From NCBI GenBank assembly GCA_014529385.2, contig CM043950.1, positions 67,338,935 through 67,402,934 on the forward strand: a stretch of DNA of 64,000 nucleotides, given 5' to 3'. The notes under the pieces are model-generated. The model was not told the DNA's origin. It worked only from the letters and a program-made list of their open reading frames with translations, and did no database searches. How positions within the stretch are numbered: position 1 is the first letter of the stretch; the number at the start of each line of letters is the position of its first letter. Positions 58,345 to 64,000 of this stretch are shown here, in pieces. The position numbers and the translations under genes were made by a program. The stretch comes from Adiantum capillus-veneris (taxonomy: Eukaryota > Streptophyta > Polypodiopsida > Polypodiales > Pteridaceae).

Positions 58345-58823
58345 GACTAGTGCCAAACATGTCAAGCACGATTGCCACTAGCTTCATGACAAGGAGCATG
58401 AAATACACTTGATGCTCTAAATAGTCAAGAGGTAGTCTTGTATGAGGGCTCCAAATCTCATGCAAGCCTCATTGAATTTTGAATGTGTGGGTATAAAGGC
58501 ATTGCAATGTACTTCTATAAAAAACAATAAACTTTCCCAGGATTAAGTCTATGTAAATTAGCCCAAGTTTTACTCTATGCTTCGACTAGTGCCAAACATG
58601 TCAAGCAATGTTGCCACTAGCTTCACGACAAGGAGCATGAGATACACTTGATGCTCTAATTAGTCAAGAGGTAGTCTTGTATGAGGGCTCCAACTCTCAT
58701 GCAAGCCTCATTGAATTTTGAATGTGTGGGCATAAAGGCATTGCAATGTACTTCTATAAAAAAAAATAAACTTTCCGAGGATTAAGTCTATGTAAATTAG
58801 CTCAAGGTTTTACTCTATGCTTC
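58345..58823. repeat. 239-bp tandem duplication
   Basis: 58345-58583 and 58584-58823 both start GACTAGTGCCAAACATGTCA and end TTTTACTCTATGCTTC, with only scattered differences. A third, older relative is at about 57595-57865. Confidence 0.9.
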
Positions 58824-58974
58824 TCTCTAAAAATTAGGTTTTTTATGTTTAGATGTTTTGTTCCGTTCAACAACTCCCAATTTTCTAAAATTGAGAGATG
58901 TAAGTTTTTTAAGTTACATGATCCAACGTTTCTGCTAGAACTTTTCCTTTGGTGAAGGAATTTCTACATGTGCT

Positions 58975-61903
<2,929 letters not shown>

Positions 61904-61931
61904 AGAGAGAGTGAGCGGTCCTGTATATTGC

Positions 61932-62877
<946 letters not shown>

Positions 62878-62879
<2 letters not shown>

Positions 62880-64000
62880 AGATAGATAGTTCTGTTATCA
62901 TCCTCGGAGGTCAAATATGACCTATGGGACCAAATGAACATGTCATGTGGTGTGAGTGGAGGTCATAAGTGACTCTCGATGCTCAAAAATGGCTGAAATG
63001 AGCGTCGCAATAGAGAGTCCACATCATGGTTGGGAGAGGAAGATATGTAGGGAGAGCTCATGGCTGAATATATGGGGAAAAGAGGACCTAATGTGGTCAA
63101 AAGCTGAGCACTCAAGTAGTGTGTGGTACTCACTCTCTCGCACTTGACGAGGCCATAAGGTGCAAAGTCGATGACAGTCCTCACCAGTGCCCCAACGTCC
63201 TGTCTCACAGCATAGAGAATGGGAGCTAAGACGAATGGAGGCAATGGTGCGGATCGCACTCAACGGGATGGGCTTAAGGATGTAGGGATGGGTTCGGTTA
63301 CCTCGTTCGGAGAAGAAGAGAGATTCGTAGTTTGGGGCAACGTGTGTGGTGTAATGGCTAAAGTGAGAACCTCCGGATTTCTCCCAAGCCGTGATACATT
63401 GGCGTTGTAAGAAGGCCTCATTAACTTGGGAGTCAATCGATGCATCCTTGACCAAGTGACATGCATCCCATCTTCCAAACCATTTCTCTTGCATGTCTTT
63501 TGAATCTTTTGACTTGCTTCATATGCGATTCTAGGAAGTCGATGCAAAGGGCTATGTTGTGTCTTACGCATGTCCTCCACAACCCTTTGCATGCCCAAGA
63601 CCTCAATGGGAAGCGATCCGGACTCAAGAAGTAAGAGCATACATAGGGTGTTTGTGTCTTGACTTGGAGAAAGTTGGTGAGAAAACGCTTTTGGACATTC
63701 TCAAACTCTTTCCAAGTAGACTTCCCGATGCTTCCACCCCACACCTCCACTCCATAAAGAAGCACCGGTGTCACCAATGTGTCAAAGAGGTACTTTTTGA
63801 GAGCCCAACACTTGATCTCTCCAGCATTGCACATGTTCTCAGATGCATAATAAGCCCTCTTTCCGGCTTCCAAGCGACGCATTGCACAATCCTTCCATTT
63901 ATAATTGGATGGAACTTCAAGGCCAAGGTACTTGAAGTGATCTACCACTTCAAGTTTCTCATTGTTGTATACAATGCATGGATTTTCATCATTGAGGGTC
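62878..64000 (-). pseudogene. LINE reverse transcriptase C-terminal fragment, copy 2 (runs off the window)
   Basis: Same element as 59071-60345. On the minus strand it shows HFKYLGLEVPSNYKWKDCAMRRLEAGKR, LFDTLVTPVLLYGVEVWGGSIGKSTWKEFENVQKRFLTNFLQVKTQTP and ESGSLPIEVLGMQR. FKYLG and LLYGVEVWG, degraded in copy 1, are intact here. It lacks about 45 bp present in copy 1 near 59650-59695. The shared 3' end (GTCACTTATGACCTCCACTC... on the minus strand) again runs into a GA/TC tract. The 5' side continues beyond 64000. Confidence 0.75.

Overview
The window looks like nuclear DNA from a large, repeat-rich land-plant genome. The support is Ty1-copia LTR retrotransposons primed by initiator-tRNA-type sites, plant-type LINE fragments (DUF4283, CCHC knuckle, zf-RVT), a MULE/SWIM transposase relic, a DUF8039/DUF7869 transposase-like gene, short GT-AG introns and long GA/TC and GT microsatellites. 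A seed-free plant such as a fern is my guess, but nothing here fixes the species. No rRNA, tRNA, organellar or CRISPR feature was seen.

Layout. 0.3-7.0 kb: a minus-strand two-exon transposase-like gene whose intron holds a 3.5-kb unit bounded by perfect 29-bp inverted repeats and carrying copia gag/protease/RNase H relics. 7.1-8.9 kb: a tandem array with a 316-bp period. 8.9-16.2 kb: a composite tandem copia element (LTR fragment, pol, LTR, decayed gag-pol, LTR) with matching ATATT target duplications. 17.5-17.85 kb: a 90-bp tandem repeat and a TC tract. 18.3-31.4 kb: a large satellite-like array built on the 20-bp core TTGGACAAGTGGTGGACCTT.

31.5-45.8 kb: exon islands, all on the plus strand, set in the same repeat family. 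In order they encode a ParB-like domain, a region with a methyltransferase-like motif I, a SET domain, an FCP1/NIF-like HAD domain with a SAP-like tail, and a second FCP1-like domain. Most islands carry one apparent single-base frameshift. They may be parts of one chromatin-type gene or several decayed genes. The repeat core runs in plus orientation up to about 39.6 kb and in minus orientation from 40.1 to 47.9 kb.

48.5-64 kb: a transposon graveyard. It holds LINE fragments on both strands, a MULE-type transposase pseudogene with an internal duplication, several local tandem duplications, two copies of one LINE 3' end that both abut a GA/TC microsatellite, and a 1.1-kb simple-repeat cluster punctuated by small GC hairpins.

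The parts most worth following are the ParB-like/SET/FCP1 exon cluster, the 20-bp core array with its orientation switch, the inverted-repeat-bounded copia derivative, and the conversion-like identity between the two pol copies.
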